Assembly: GCA_964393335.1 (NCBI GenBank)
Contig: CAYMTN010000191.1
Span: forward strand, 1 to 10,451
Reading direction: 5' to 3'
Source of the DNA: CAYMTN01 sp964393335
Lineage (GTDB): Bacteria > Chloroflexota > Anaerolineae > Aggregatilineales > Aggregatilineaceae
DNA length: 10,451 nt
How positions within the stretch are numbered: position 1 is the first letter of the stretch; each line of letters opens with the position of its first letter. This document shows positions 1-5,909 of this stretch, piece by piece. Both the position numbers and the translations under genes were made by a program. The notes beneath the pieces are model-generated. The model made no database searches. It had not been told where the DNA came from and saw nothing but the letters and a program-made list of their open reading frames with translations.

Positions 1-156
1 GCCTAAGGACAGCGTGACCTGCGCGCCGCGAAAAAACCCGCCCTGCGAATCGATCAGGGTCATCAGGCGTCCGGTTACGTCCGACCAGCGCCCGTCCGGC
101 TTGATCGTCACCAATAACCCGTCTTTGATTCCCTTCAGCGTAATGGAATCGTCCAT
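1..156 (-). CDS. minC: Septum site-determining protein MinC, N-terminal part (runs off the left edge)
   Basis: The minus strand reads an open frame from an ATG at 154-156 to the window edge, giving 52 residues. It begins MDDSITLKGIKDG and ends in a GGFFRGAQVTLSLG segment. This matches the MinC N-terminal domain pattern: a strand carrying 'I-K-G-x-K-D-G-L', a helix, then 'F-x-G-x-x-V-x-L-x-L-G'. MinC with MinD blocks FtsZ ring assembly away from midcell, acting at the inner face of the membrane. The C-terminal beta-helix domain lies outside the window. No strong Shine-Dalgarno site precedes the ATG; a GAGAGGAT stretch lies about 17-19 bases upstream, further than usual. The gene is divergent from the VOC gene. 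The start is the first ATG of the conserved domain and fits family length. Confidence 0.85.
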   Translation of the reverse strand, partial: MDDSITLKGIKDGLLVTIKPDGRWSDVTGRLMTLIDSQGGFFRGAQVTLSLG

Positions 157-276
157 AATCTAAACTGTGAGTTATCCTCTCGGTGTTGCGGCGGTCCCTG
201 GGTGTGACCCCATGACTATTTCCCCCCGGTTCCCACCTTCTTTACTACTATACTCATTTTCAGCCAACGTGCTATC

Positions 277-306
277 TTTTTCCAGCGCGGCGCGGTACGG
301 TATAAT
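277..306 (+). promoter_or_regulatory. Candidate sigma70-type promoter for the VOC gene
   Basis: A perfect TATAAT -10 box is at 301-306, preceded by GG. The best -35 at 18-base spacing is TTTTTC (277-282), a weak match to TTGACA. The box lies 33 bases before the VOC start codon. A minus-strand TATAGT (complement of 247-252) could serve minC, but I see no convincing -35 for it. Confidence 0.45.
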
Positions 307-327
307 GAGCAGGCTGGTGATTTGTGC

Positions 328-334
328 AGGAGGG
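328..334 (+). promoter_or_regulatory. Ribosome binding site deciding the VOC gene start
   Basis: AGGAGGG ends five bases before the ATG at 340. It rules out the upstream in-frame TTG at 322, which itself precedes the Shine-Dalgarno sequence. Confidence 0.75.
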
Positions 335-339
335 CAGCT

Positions 340-750
340 ATGCAATCCATTGTGGCCGAACTGACCGTCGCGGACGTGGCGGAATCGATCGCGTGGTACC
401 GCGAGCTGGGATTCGAGATCGAGCTTGAAGGGCTGCACGACGAAAACGGCCTGCAATGGGTCAGCCTGGGGCACAACGGGCGCTCGGTGTGGCTGCTGCG
501 TGCGGACATGTCCGACTTTGCGGTCGAACACGCGCCGCGCACCACGCTGTACTTGCAGGTCGAAGACGTGGACGCGCTGCACGACCGCCTGCTCAGGCGC
601 GGCATCGCCATCGAAAGCCGTCCGGCCAGCCAATGGTACGGGCTGCGCGAGTTCAAACTGCGCGACCCGGACGGCTTCCGCTGGGTGATCAACCAGCCGA
701 TCCCGCCGGACGAGACGCCCCCGCCGCCGCGCGATTCAGGGACGCGGTAG
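340..750 (+). CDS. VOC superfamily (glyoxalase / bleomycin-resistance-like fold) protein
   Basis: This encodes 136 residues, the usual size of a single-chain VOC protein made of two beta-alpha-beta-beta-beta modules. The first module has the typical 'V-x-D-V-x-x-S-I-x-W-Y-R-x-L-G-F' start (residues about 10-25). The second has 'L-Y-L-Q-V-E-D-V-D-A-L' (70-80) and the closing signature 'R-E-F-x-x-R-D-P-D-G-F' (about 103-113). Glu104 in this signature sits where many VOC members have a metal ligand. Members include glyoxalases, ring-cleaving dioxygenases and antibiotic-binding proteins, and the substrate cannot be told from sequence. The C-terminus (IPPDETPPPPRDSGTR) is proline-rich and probably disordered. 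The start at 340 follows an AGGAGGG site. The stop at 748-750 overlaps the Shine-Dalgarno sequence of the downstream ATPase gene, so the two are probably co-transcribed. Confidence 0.85.
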   Translation: MQSIVAELTVADVAESIAWYRELGFEIELEGLHDENGLQWVSLGHNGRSVWLLRADMSDFAVEHAPRTTLYLQVEDVDALHDRLLRRGIAIESRPASQWYGLREFKLRDPDGFRWVINQPIPPDETPPPPRDSGTR

Positions 751-762
751 AGGGAAACGGCT

Positions 763-1836
763 ATGAAAATCGGAAAGCTGAAGCTGAATTACTTCAAGCG
801 GTTCAGGGAATTGGAACTTGACTTCCGCGACGAGGCCGGATTCCCCAAAGACATGGTAGTCTTGATTGGCGAAAATGGGGCCGGGAAAACCACGATTTTG
901 CAGGCTATTGCTTATCTAGTAAGCAAAGCAACGCATCAGCCATTTTCATGGCCGGGATTTGAGCCGGAGCTTGCATATGAAAATTGGGAGGGTTCCCGCA
1001 ACACGGTTACGATTGACTGTCTAGTAGATTTCAAAAAAGATGAATTAAGCGCAATTCAAGAATACTACAGACTGGCCGATTTTATTGAAGACGAAGCCCC
1101 TACACCGCCAGGAAACCTGGAACAGGTCGAAATTAGTTATTTGCCTCACTACGACACCCTTGGATTTCGTACCTCAGTGTTTGTTTCCGATAGCGAACCC
1201 GGACGATCTCAATTTCGAGGCCGTGATTTTGCAGAACAAGCGCTGCGCCAACACCCGGAAGGGCGTGCAATCTTCAAACGAGTTGGGTCCGCGTTTTGGT
1301 ACACCCAACATCGTCAAGCAACCAGCCTTACCCCGTGGAACGGAAAAACCGGAAATTTTGATTGGAATGCGCTCCGGCAACGACTCAGCGAGTGGCAAAA
1401 CGTCAGTCTACAAGTAAGACAAGGAACTTACAAATTACGACCTCACCAACGCGACTTGTATTCTGATCTAGAAAAAGCATACGAGAGATTGTTTCCCGGG
1501 AGATACTTCATCGGTTCACGTCCTCGTGAAGCCAAAGACGTCACAGATCCATCCTGGTTTTTCTTGTCTGAAGGCGATACGCAGTACGAAATCAGCGAAA
1601 TGTCGGCGGGCGAACAGGCGATCTTCCCGATCCTGTTTGACTTCGTGAATTGGGACATTAACCGGTCCATCATCCTGATCGATGAGGTTGATCTGCACCT
1701 GCACCCACCGCTGCAACAGGCATTTGTGCGCAGTTTGCCGCTATTGGGCGAAGACAACCAGTTCATCATTACCACCCATTCCGAAGATGTGTTAGCAGCC
1801 GTGCCTGATGACAGCATTTACCGGATAGAGGGGTAA
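763..1836 (+). CDS. ABC/AAA-type ATPase (AAA_15/AAA_21-like), probable first gene of a two-gene defence-type cassette
   Basis: The 357-residue protein carries a full ABC-type nucleotide-binding site. Walker A is GENGAGKT (36-43), the signature-like motif is SAGEQ (281-285), Walker B is SIILIDEVDLHLHP (302-315, with Asp307 and Glu308), and the switch histidine is in ITTHSED (His339). The opening 'L-K-L-x-x-F-K-R-F-R-E-L' is typical of stand-alone SMC/RecF/OLD-like ATPases. Residues about 60-270 form the divergent middle region. No membrane segments are visible. Such soluble ATPases usually sense or gate a partner effector. The next gene starts five bases after this stop and encodes a TOPRIM/DUF4435-like protein, a pairing known from PARIS (AriA/AriB). 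The start follows GAGGG (750-754) at 8-base spacing. GC is clearly lower than in the flanking genes (for example 21 of 60 bases at 1021-1080), which suggests transfer. The ATPase call is firm; the defence role is inferred. Confidence 0.9.
   Translation: MKIGKLKLNYFKRFRELELDFRDEAGFPKDMVVLIGENGAGKTTILQAIAYLVSKATHQPFSWPGFEPELAYENWEGSRNTVTIDCLVDFKKDELSAIQEYYRLADFIEDEAPTPPGNLEQVEISYLPHYDTLGFRTSVFVSDSEPGRSQFRGRDFAEQALRQHPEGRAIFKRVGSAFWYTQHRQATSLTPWNGKTGNFDWNALRQRLSEWQNVSLQVRQGTYKLRPHQRDLYSDLEKAYERLFPGRYFIGSRPREAKDVTDPSWFFLSEGDTQYEISEMSAGEQAIFPILFDFVNWDINRSIILIDEVDLHLHPPLQQAFVRSLPLLGEDNQFIITTHSEDVLAAVPDDSIYRIEG
1828..1833 (+). promoter_or_regulatory. Ribosome binding site for the TOPRIM-like gene
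   Basis: GAGGGG ends eight bases before the ATG at 1842 and abuts the ATPase stop codon (1834-1836). It shows that translation begins at 1842, in the frame that is later interrupted, and not at the GTG at 1873 of the downstream frame. Confidence 0.7.
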
Positions 1837-1841
1837 TTCTG

Positions 1842-2751
1842 ATGGCACTATCAAGAGGCCCCTTCCTGTTCTGTGAAGGCGAAGAAAGCAGTCTGGACAG
1901 GATTCTGCTTAATCGCATCGCTGGAAATTCAGGCGTCTTGGTCAAGCAAATCGGAAGCATGCAGACCGATCCGCCGACCGAGGATGAGGTTCGTCCATCG
2001 GATTGATGGATATTTGAGAGGATATGGAGAAATCGATCCCAGCAAAGTCTCGTATATTGCGCTGCGTGACCGAGACCTGGACTTCGACATTCCGCCAAGA
2101 GCCTCACTGATCGAGGAGCGGTCACCAAAAGGCACGCCTCCAAACCAGTGGATTTTCACAACGTACCGTGCTTGCATTGAAAGCTATTTGATCGATGCTG
2201 GATTGATCCATGATTACTGGGTCTACCGCTTTTCGGGCATTGTGAACCGACCTGCAGATCCACCGCCTTCTAGTGACGCGATCAGCCAGACCCTTATCAA
2301 GGCAGCAAAGACAATTTCTGATTACCAAGCAACGCGTTGGGCGATCGCCAGCGTGAGGCCGAAGGAACGACCATTTGCTCCACGTTTGTTCACTTCTTGG
2401 TGCAAAAAAGACGGCATCCTCCCTGATGATCTCAGCTTCGAAAAATGTTTGGAAAGCGCCCAGGAGCATGTTCGAAAAGAATGGATCGAACATCCACTGG
2501 CAAACGTCAACCCTGGTGACATCGCAGAACGAGCAGAAGAATACAGAGAGAGGTTTCTTGATCCCGGTTTCTATAAGAATGGCGGATATTGGGTGTGGTT
2601 TCACGGCAAAGATTTGATCAAAGTTGTGTTCCGTTTGTTGAATGTCCCTCAACTCCAGAGCGAGTATGAGAGATGGGCAATTGAGCGATTGGAGTTTAAG
2701 CAGCACGATGATCTGAGAGAACTCAGCGAAAAATGCAGTATGTTGCACTGA
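1842..2751 (+). pseudogene. TOPRIM/DUF4435-like effector gene split by a +1 frameshift
   Basis: Translation from ATG 1842 gives 54 residues, with FLFCEGEESSLDRILL near the start, and ends at TGA 2004-2006. Frame +1 stays open to TGA 2749-2751 and carries the rest of the domain: HRIDGYLRGYG, ALRDRDLDFD (first Asp codon 2068-2070), TYRACIESYLIDAG and, near the end, GKDLIKVVFRLL. The early Glu (E12) followed by a D-x-D motif is the TOPRIM metal-site pattern; the 'E-S-Y-L-I' and 'G-K-D-L' stretches recall DUF4435. Joined, the protein would have about 302 residues. By protein logic the shift lies between the GSM codons (ending 1961) and MRFVHR (from 1984), with no homopolymer run there. The gene follows the ATPase by five bases and is presumably its partner nuclease or RNase. 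Alternatives are a sequencing error or, less likely, programmed frameshifting. The family assignment rests on motifs only. Confidence 0.72.
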
Positions 2752-2775
2752 TTCGTTAATTCGGAGGAATCATTC

Positions 2776-4194
2776 ATGGCGCAAGTACCGGTTGAAGTTT
2801 TCCGCAAATATGACATTCGCGGCGTGGCCGTTGGCGAAGACGCCCAACTGACACCCGACCTCGCCCGCCTCGTCGGCAAAGCCTACGGCACGTATGTCCA
2901 GCGCGAACTCGGCATCGCGCAGGTGTTCGTCGGCAGCGACAACCGCCTGTCGTCGCCGCCCCTGAAAGACGCCATCGTCGCCGGGATCGTGACGACCGGC
3001 CTCACGGTGACCGACATCGGCGAAGTGATGACGCCCACCGTCTATTTTGCGTCGGCATCCAACGCGAACGCGGGCGGCATCATGATCACCGGCAGCCACC
3101 TCACCACGCAGTACAACGGCATCAAAATGGCGTATGGCAAACTCGCCCTGGCCGACGAACAGATTCAAGACCTGCTCAGGCTGATCCAGGCCGACGATTT
3201 TCGGGCTGGCGACGGGCAGCGCCTCGAAGACTTCGACATGATCCACAAGCACATGGCGGTCGTCAAGGGCAAGGTGTCGATGGGCAGCCGCAAACTCAAG
3301 GTCGTGGTGGATGCGGGGAACGGCCTCAGCGGCACGTACGTCCCGCCCGTGATGGAAGAACTCGGCGTCGAGGTGGTGTGCCTGTTCTGCGAGCCGGACG
3401 GCACCTTCCCCAATCACCTGCCGAATCCCGAAGACCCCGAACTCACCAAAGACCTCGAAAAAGCGGTTATCGAGCACCAGGCCGATTTTGGCATCGGCTT
3501 CGATGGTGACGCCGACCGCTGCGGCCTGATCGACGAGCACGGGCACCACGTCGCGGCGGACCGGCTGCTGGCGCTGCTGGCCCGCGACCTGCTCACGCGG
3601 ATGCCGGGGTCAGCGGTCGTCTTCGACGTGAAATCCAGCCAGGTGCTGCCGGACATCATCCGGGCCAGCGGCGGCAAACCGGTCATGTGGAAATCCGGCC
3701 ACAGCCTGATGAAAGCCAAAATGAACGAGATCGGCGCGCCGATTGGCGGCGAGGTCAGCGGGCACATGTTCATCGGGGAAAACTACTACGGCTTTGACGA
3801 CGCGCCGCTGGTCGCGCTCAAAGTGCTGGAGCTGTTCAGCAAGACGACCAAAACGCTCTCGCAGGCGTTAGGCGAACTGCCGATCCTGATGGCGACGCCC
3901 GAAATCATCATGTCGGCCCCGGACGACGTGAAGTTCAAGATCATCGACGCGGTGCGCGACAGACTCCAGGACCGCTATGAAGTCGTGACGGTGGACGGCG
4001 CGCGCGCCATCTTCGAAGACGGCTGGGGACTGGTCCGCGCCAGCAACACCCAGCCCGCCATCACCATGCGGTTTGAGGCGCACACCGCCGCGCAGTTGGT
4101 CGAATACATGCAGCGCTTCCGCGCCCTGCTGGACGACTACCCGCAGGTCGAGCGCGACAAGCTGGACAAACAGATCGCGGTCTACCGTTCGTGA
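2776..4194 (+). CDS. Phosphomannomutase / phosphoglucomutase (alpha-D-phosphohexomutase)
   Basis: The 472-residue enzyme interconverts hexose 6-phosphate and 1-phosphate (mannose and/or glucose), feeding nucleotide-sugar and surface-glycan synthesis in the cytoplasm. Domains in order are: N-terminal FRKYDIRG (9-16); the phosphoserine loop MITGSH (103-108, catalytic Ser107); the magnesium loop DGDADR (243-248); the sugar-specificity loop GEVSGH (325-330); and the C-terminal phosphate-binding motif RASNTQP (421-427) with MRFEA. All active-site elements are present and the length is normal for the bacterial PMM/PGM group. The catalytic loop is TGSHLTTQYNG, where most relatives have N-P after the His. 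Mannose and glucose specificity cannot be separated here, so no symbol is given. GGAGGA (2763-2768) with seven-base spacing fixes the start. GC is high (39 of 60 bases at 3061-3120), unlike the cassette just upstream, so it is probably a native core gene. Confidence 0.95.
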   Translation: MAQVPVEVFRKYDIRGVAVGEDAQLTPDLARLVGKAYGTYVQRELGIAQVFVGSDNRLSSPPLKDAIVAGIVTTGLTVTDIGEVMTPTVYFASASNANAGGIMITGSHLTTQYNGIKMAYGKLALADEQIQDLLRLIQADDFRAGDGQRLEDFDMIHKHMAVVKGKVSMGSRKLKVVVDAGNGLSGTYVPPVMEELGVEVVCLFCEPDGTFPNHLPNPEDPELTKDLEKAVIEHQADFGIGFDGDADRCGLIDEHGHHVAADRLLALLARDLLTRMPGSAVVFDVKSSQVLPDIIRASGGKPVMWKSGHSLMKAKMNEIGAPIGGEVSGHMFIGENYYGFDDAPLVALKVLELFSKTTKTLSQALGELPILMATPEIIMSAPDDVKFKIIDAVRDRLQDRYEVVTVDGARAIFEDGWGLVRASNTQPAITMRFEAHTAAQLVEYMQRFRALLDDYPQVERDKLDKQIAVYRS

Positions 4195-4215
4195 GACGCC
4201 ACACGATGCGATCCT

Positions 4216-4246
4216 GCCCCGTCCTGGCCCCACGACAGGCCGGGGC
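4216..4246 (+). terminator. Hairpin after the phosphomannomutase gene, possible terminator
   Basis: GCCCCG-T-CCTG (4216-4226) pairs with CAGG-C-CGGGGC (4236-4246), leaving a nine-base loop and one T/C mismatch. It starts 21 bases after the stop codon. The following bases contain only a short TTT, so intrinsic termination would be weak. Confidence 0.5.
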
Positions 4247-4293
4247 GCGGGCTGTTTGCATCCCGTCTGGCAGATGAGCATTTGATAAATGCC

Positions 4294-4323
4294 CTGACGA
4301 TCAGGCCCGCCGCGTGGTATAAT
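4294..4323 (+). promoter_or_regulatory. Promoter of mreB with extended -10
   Basis: TGGTATAAT (4315-4323) is an extended -10 box containing a perfect TATAAT. CTGACG (4294-4299) is a plausible -35 at 18-base spacing. The predicted start of transcription is about 30 bases before the mreB TTG. A small perfect inverted repeat, CCTGA-cga-TCAGG (4293-4305), overlaps the -35 and could be an operator or chance. Confidence 0.6.
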
Positions 4324-4344
4324 GCCCCGCTGACATGTCGAATT

Positions 4345-4352
4345 GAGGGGAG
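4345..4352 (+). promoter_or_regulatory. Ribosome binding site supporting the TTG start of mreB
   Basis: GAGGGGAG ends nine bases before the TTG at 4362. No in-frame ATG lies between here and the conserved DLGTANT motif, so TTG is the best start. Confidence 0.65.
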
Positions 4353-4361
4353 TACGCACAG

Positions 4362-5426
4362 TTGGTTAGTCCACTTGACTGGCTCTTGGGCCTGTTTTCG
4401 CTGGATATCGGCATCGACCTGGGAACCGCCAACACGCTGGTCAGTGTTCGCGGCAAGGGGATCGTGATCAACGAACCGTCCTACGTGGCGATCGAGCGAA
4501 AAACGCGCCGCCCGATCAGCGTCGGGCGCGAAGCCAAAGAGATGTTCGGCAAAACACCCTCATCCAAGTTCATAGTGGTGCGTCCCCTGCGTGACGGCGT
4601 CATCAGCGAATTCGAGATCACCGAGGCCATGCTGGACTATTTCATCCGCAAGGCACACGAGCAGAACTGGGTGCCGATCCCGCGTCCGCGCGTGGTGGTC
4701 GGCATTCCGTCCGGCGTGACCGAAGTCGAAAAACGCGCGGTGTATGACGCGACGATCAGCGCCGGGGCGCGCGAAGCGTACCTGATCGAAGAACCGGTCG
4801 CGGCGGCGATTGGCGCGGGGCTGCCCATTCAAGAAACGCGCGGCAGTATGATCGTGGACATCGGCGGCGGCACGACCGAGGTCGCGATCTTTTCACTGGG
4901 CGGCATCGTCATCAGCCGGTCGATCCGCGTGGCCGGTGACGAGATGGACGAAGACATCGTCCAGTACATGCGCTCGAAATACAACCTGCTGATCGGCGAA
5001 CGCACGGCGGAACGCGCCAAGATCGAGATCGGCTCGGCCTACCCGCTGCCGGAAGAGCGCACGCTGGTGCTGCGCGGGCGCAACCTGGTGACCGGGCTGC
5101 CCGAAGCGGTCGAAGTGTCGTCGATTGAACTGCGCGAGGCGCTCAACCCTTCGGTCAGCATCGTGATCGACACGATCCGCGATGCGCTGGACGAAACGCC
5201 GCCGGAGTTGGTGTCCGACCTGATGGAATCCGGCATCTGCATGGCGGGTGGCGGCAGCCAGCTCAAAGGATTGACCGAACGAGTCGCCGACGAAGTCAAC
5301 GTGCGCGTATGGCTGGCCGAAGACTCGATGACGTGCGTGGCGCGCGGTGCGGGGCGTATCCTGGAAGATTACGACAACATGCGCCAACTGCTGGCCGGGC
5401 TGGAACGCGGCTCGACGCAGCACTAG
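4362..5426 (+). CDS. mreB: Rod shape-determining actin homologue MreB
   Basis: The 354-residue protein is a bacterial actin that forms short membrane-bound filaments and steers side-wall peptidoglycan synthesis. It has the phosphate-1 loop IGIDLGTANT (16-25), the conserved EEPVAAAIGAGLP around 143-155, the phosphate-2 loop VDIGGGTTE (165-173) and the adenosine motif AGGGSQL (295-301). The N-terminal stretch VSPLDWLLGLFSLDIG is a hydrophobic or amphipathic lead-in that fits membrane contact. The length is slightly above the usual 335-350. It starts with TTG behind GAGGGGAG and has its own promoter after the phosphomannomutase hairpin. It heads the mreB-mreC-mreD-mrdA cluster, but a 483-base repeat-rich gap separates it from mreC, so coupling to mreC may be looser than in compact operons. 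Confidence 0.97.
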   Translation: MVSPLDWLLGLFSLDIGIDLGTANTLVSVRGKGIVINEPSYVAIERKTRRPISVGREAKEMFGKTPSSKFIVVRPLRDGVISEFEITEAMLDYFIRKAHEQNWVPIPRPRVVVGIPSGVTEVEKRAVYDATISAGAREAYLIEEPVAAAIGAGLPIQETRGSMIVDIGGGTTEVAIFSLGGIVISRSIRVAGDEMDEDIVQYMRSKYNLLIGERTAERAKIEIGSAYPLPEERTLVLRGRNLVTGLPEAVEVSSIELREALNPSVSIVIDTIRDALDETPPELVSDLMESGICMAGGGSQLKGLTERVADEVNVRVWLAEDSMTCVARGAGRILEDYDNMRQLLAGLERGSTQH

Positions 5427-5462
5427 CTGCCAGCATTAGCTGCCAGCACTAGCTGCCCGCCC
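5424..5462 (+). repeat. 13-base tandem repeat starting in the mreB stop codon
   Basis: TAGCTGCCAGCAT (5424-5436), TAGCTGCCAGCAC (5437-5449) and a degenerate TAGCTGCCCGCCC (5450-5462) follow head to tail. The first unit begins with the TAG stop of mreB, and the bases before it (CAGCAC, 5418-5423) also match the unit. GCAGC-acta-GCTGC (5417-5430) can form a small hairpin across the stop. Confidence 0.8.
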
Positions 5463-5493
5463 GCCTGCGTATTGCCTGCCGTGAAAAACTCTC

Positions 5494-5519
5494 TGCCCCG
5501 GATCGGATGGTTCGGGGCA
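5494..5519 (+). terminator. Candidate terminator downstream of mreB
   Basis: TGCCCCGGA (5494-5502) pairs with TTCGGGGCA (5511-5519), nine pairs including one G-T, around an eight-base loop. TGTTATTGT follows, which is only moderately T-rich. It lies 68 bases after the mreB stop and just before another TATAAT box, consistent with at least partial separation of mreB and mreC transcripts. Confidence 0.5.
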
Positions 5520-5556
5520 TGTTATTGTCGGGGATGGGCGCGCCCGCCAGCCGGGG

Positions 5557-5562
5557 TATAAT
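5557..5562 (+). promoter_or_regulatory. Candidate -10 box for an mreC transcript
   Basis: A perfect TATAAT is preceded by GGGG, resembling the GGTATAAT boxes before the VOC and mreB genes. No good -35 lies at 16-19 bases; TTGTCG (5525-5530) is too far. If used, it gives mreC a leader of about 340 bases. Confidence 0.35.
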
Positions 5563-5649
5563 CCCAGCGCCGGATCGCCGGTCAAAGCCGGGCGCGGCAG
5601 ACGCCCAATTGGCGTCAACTTAAGCACTTTACTTCACCTCCCGGCCTCG

Positions 5650-5663
5650 CTCCACATGTGGAG
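5650..5663. repeat. Perfect 14-base palindrome
   Basis: CTCCACATGTGGAG is fully self-complementary. It is followed by AGGAGGAG and lies 19 bases before the larger hairpin element, to which it is similar (CTCC...GGAGAGG), so it may be a degenerate copy. Confidence 0.7.
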
Positions 5664-5682
5664 AGGAGGAGAAAGCCTGGTT

Positions 5683-5738
5683 TTTCCCCTCGCCATCGCA
5701 TGGAGAGGGGAAACCGCGCACAGCGCGGAGGGGTGAGG
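5683..5738. repeat. Double-hairpin intergenic repeat element, copy 1
   Basis: TTTCCCCTCGCCAT (5683-5696) pairs with ATGGAGAGGGGAAA (5700-5713) with one mismatch and a three-base loop. A second perfect hairpin, CCGCGC-aca-GCGCGG (5714-5728), follows immediately, and the element ends in GGGGTGAGG (5730-5738). The combination of the GGAGAGGGG arm and GGGGTGAGG recurs at 10289-10336, which supports a dispersed repeat family. Confidence 0.7.
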
Positions 5739-5894
5739 CAAACCGGCGACAAGCGAAAAAACCACGCTTTAGCCCTTAAGCTGACACAAATTGCGGGCGT
5801 GGCGAACGCCCCTGCTTGTTGGTTGATCGCAGGCGGCTGAATGCTGCCGCTAAAAAGCGAGCCGCTAAAAGCGGACCGTTGTACGCCGGGTTCC

Positions 5895-5902
5895 AGGGAG
5901 GT
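5895..5902 (+). promoter_or_regulatory. Strong ribosome binding site deciding the mreC start
   Basis: AGGGAGGT ends seven bases before the GTG at 5910. The in-frame ATG at 5841 has no such site and lies inside the repeat stretch, so GTG 5910 is preferred. Confidence 0.8.
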
Positions 5903-5909
5903 ATACAGA

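Larger units (their letters stand above)
5427..5909. other. Long intergenic region between mreB and mreC, repeat-rich, no convincing gene
   Basis: From left to right it holds: the end of the 13-base tandem repeat; a hairpin at 5494-5519; a TATAAT at 5557; a hairpin GACGCC-caatt-GGCGTC (5600-5616); the palindrome at 5650-5663; the double hairpin element 5683-5738; GGGCGT-ggcga-ACGCCC (5795-5811); and two near-identical 15-base units starting GCCGCTAAAA at 5846 and 5861, the second forming CCGCT-aaa-AGCGG. CTTAAGC occurs at 5619-5625 and again at 5775-5781. Short open frames here have no recognisable domains, no good start sites and overlap the repeats. The stretch looks like nested small repeat or MITE-like insertions downstream of an original leader. 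Confidence 0.7.

Noticed and set aside
322..339. TTG start giving the VOC protein six extra residues
   Set aside because: The AGGAGGG ribosome binding site lies inside this extension, so initiation must be at ATG 340.
1962..2006. Programmed +1 frameshift in the TOPRIM-like gene
   Set aside because: There is no slippery run or RF2-like CTT-TGA context, and the family-like residues MRFVHRIDGYL are already in the new frame before the stop, which fits a simple indel better.
2770..3549. Minus-strand open frame of 259 codons
   Set aside because: It is antisense to the phosphomannomutase gene, shows no domain pattern and is rich in the His/Asp/Val repeats typical of shadow frames.
5658..5840. Short plus-strand open frame in the mreB-mreC gap
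   Set aside because: It is made entirely of hairpin repeats, has no recognisable domain and no initiation signal.
5841..5909. Upstream ATG start that would lengthen MreC by 23 residues
   Set aside because: It has no Shine-Dalgarno site, the added residues come from tandem-repeat DNA and do not resemble MreC, and AGGGAGGT points to GTG 5910.
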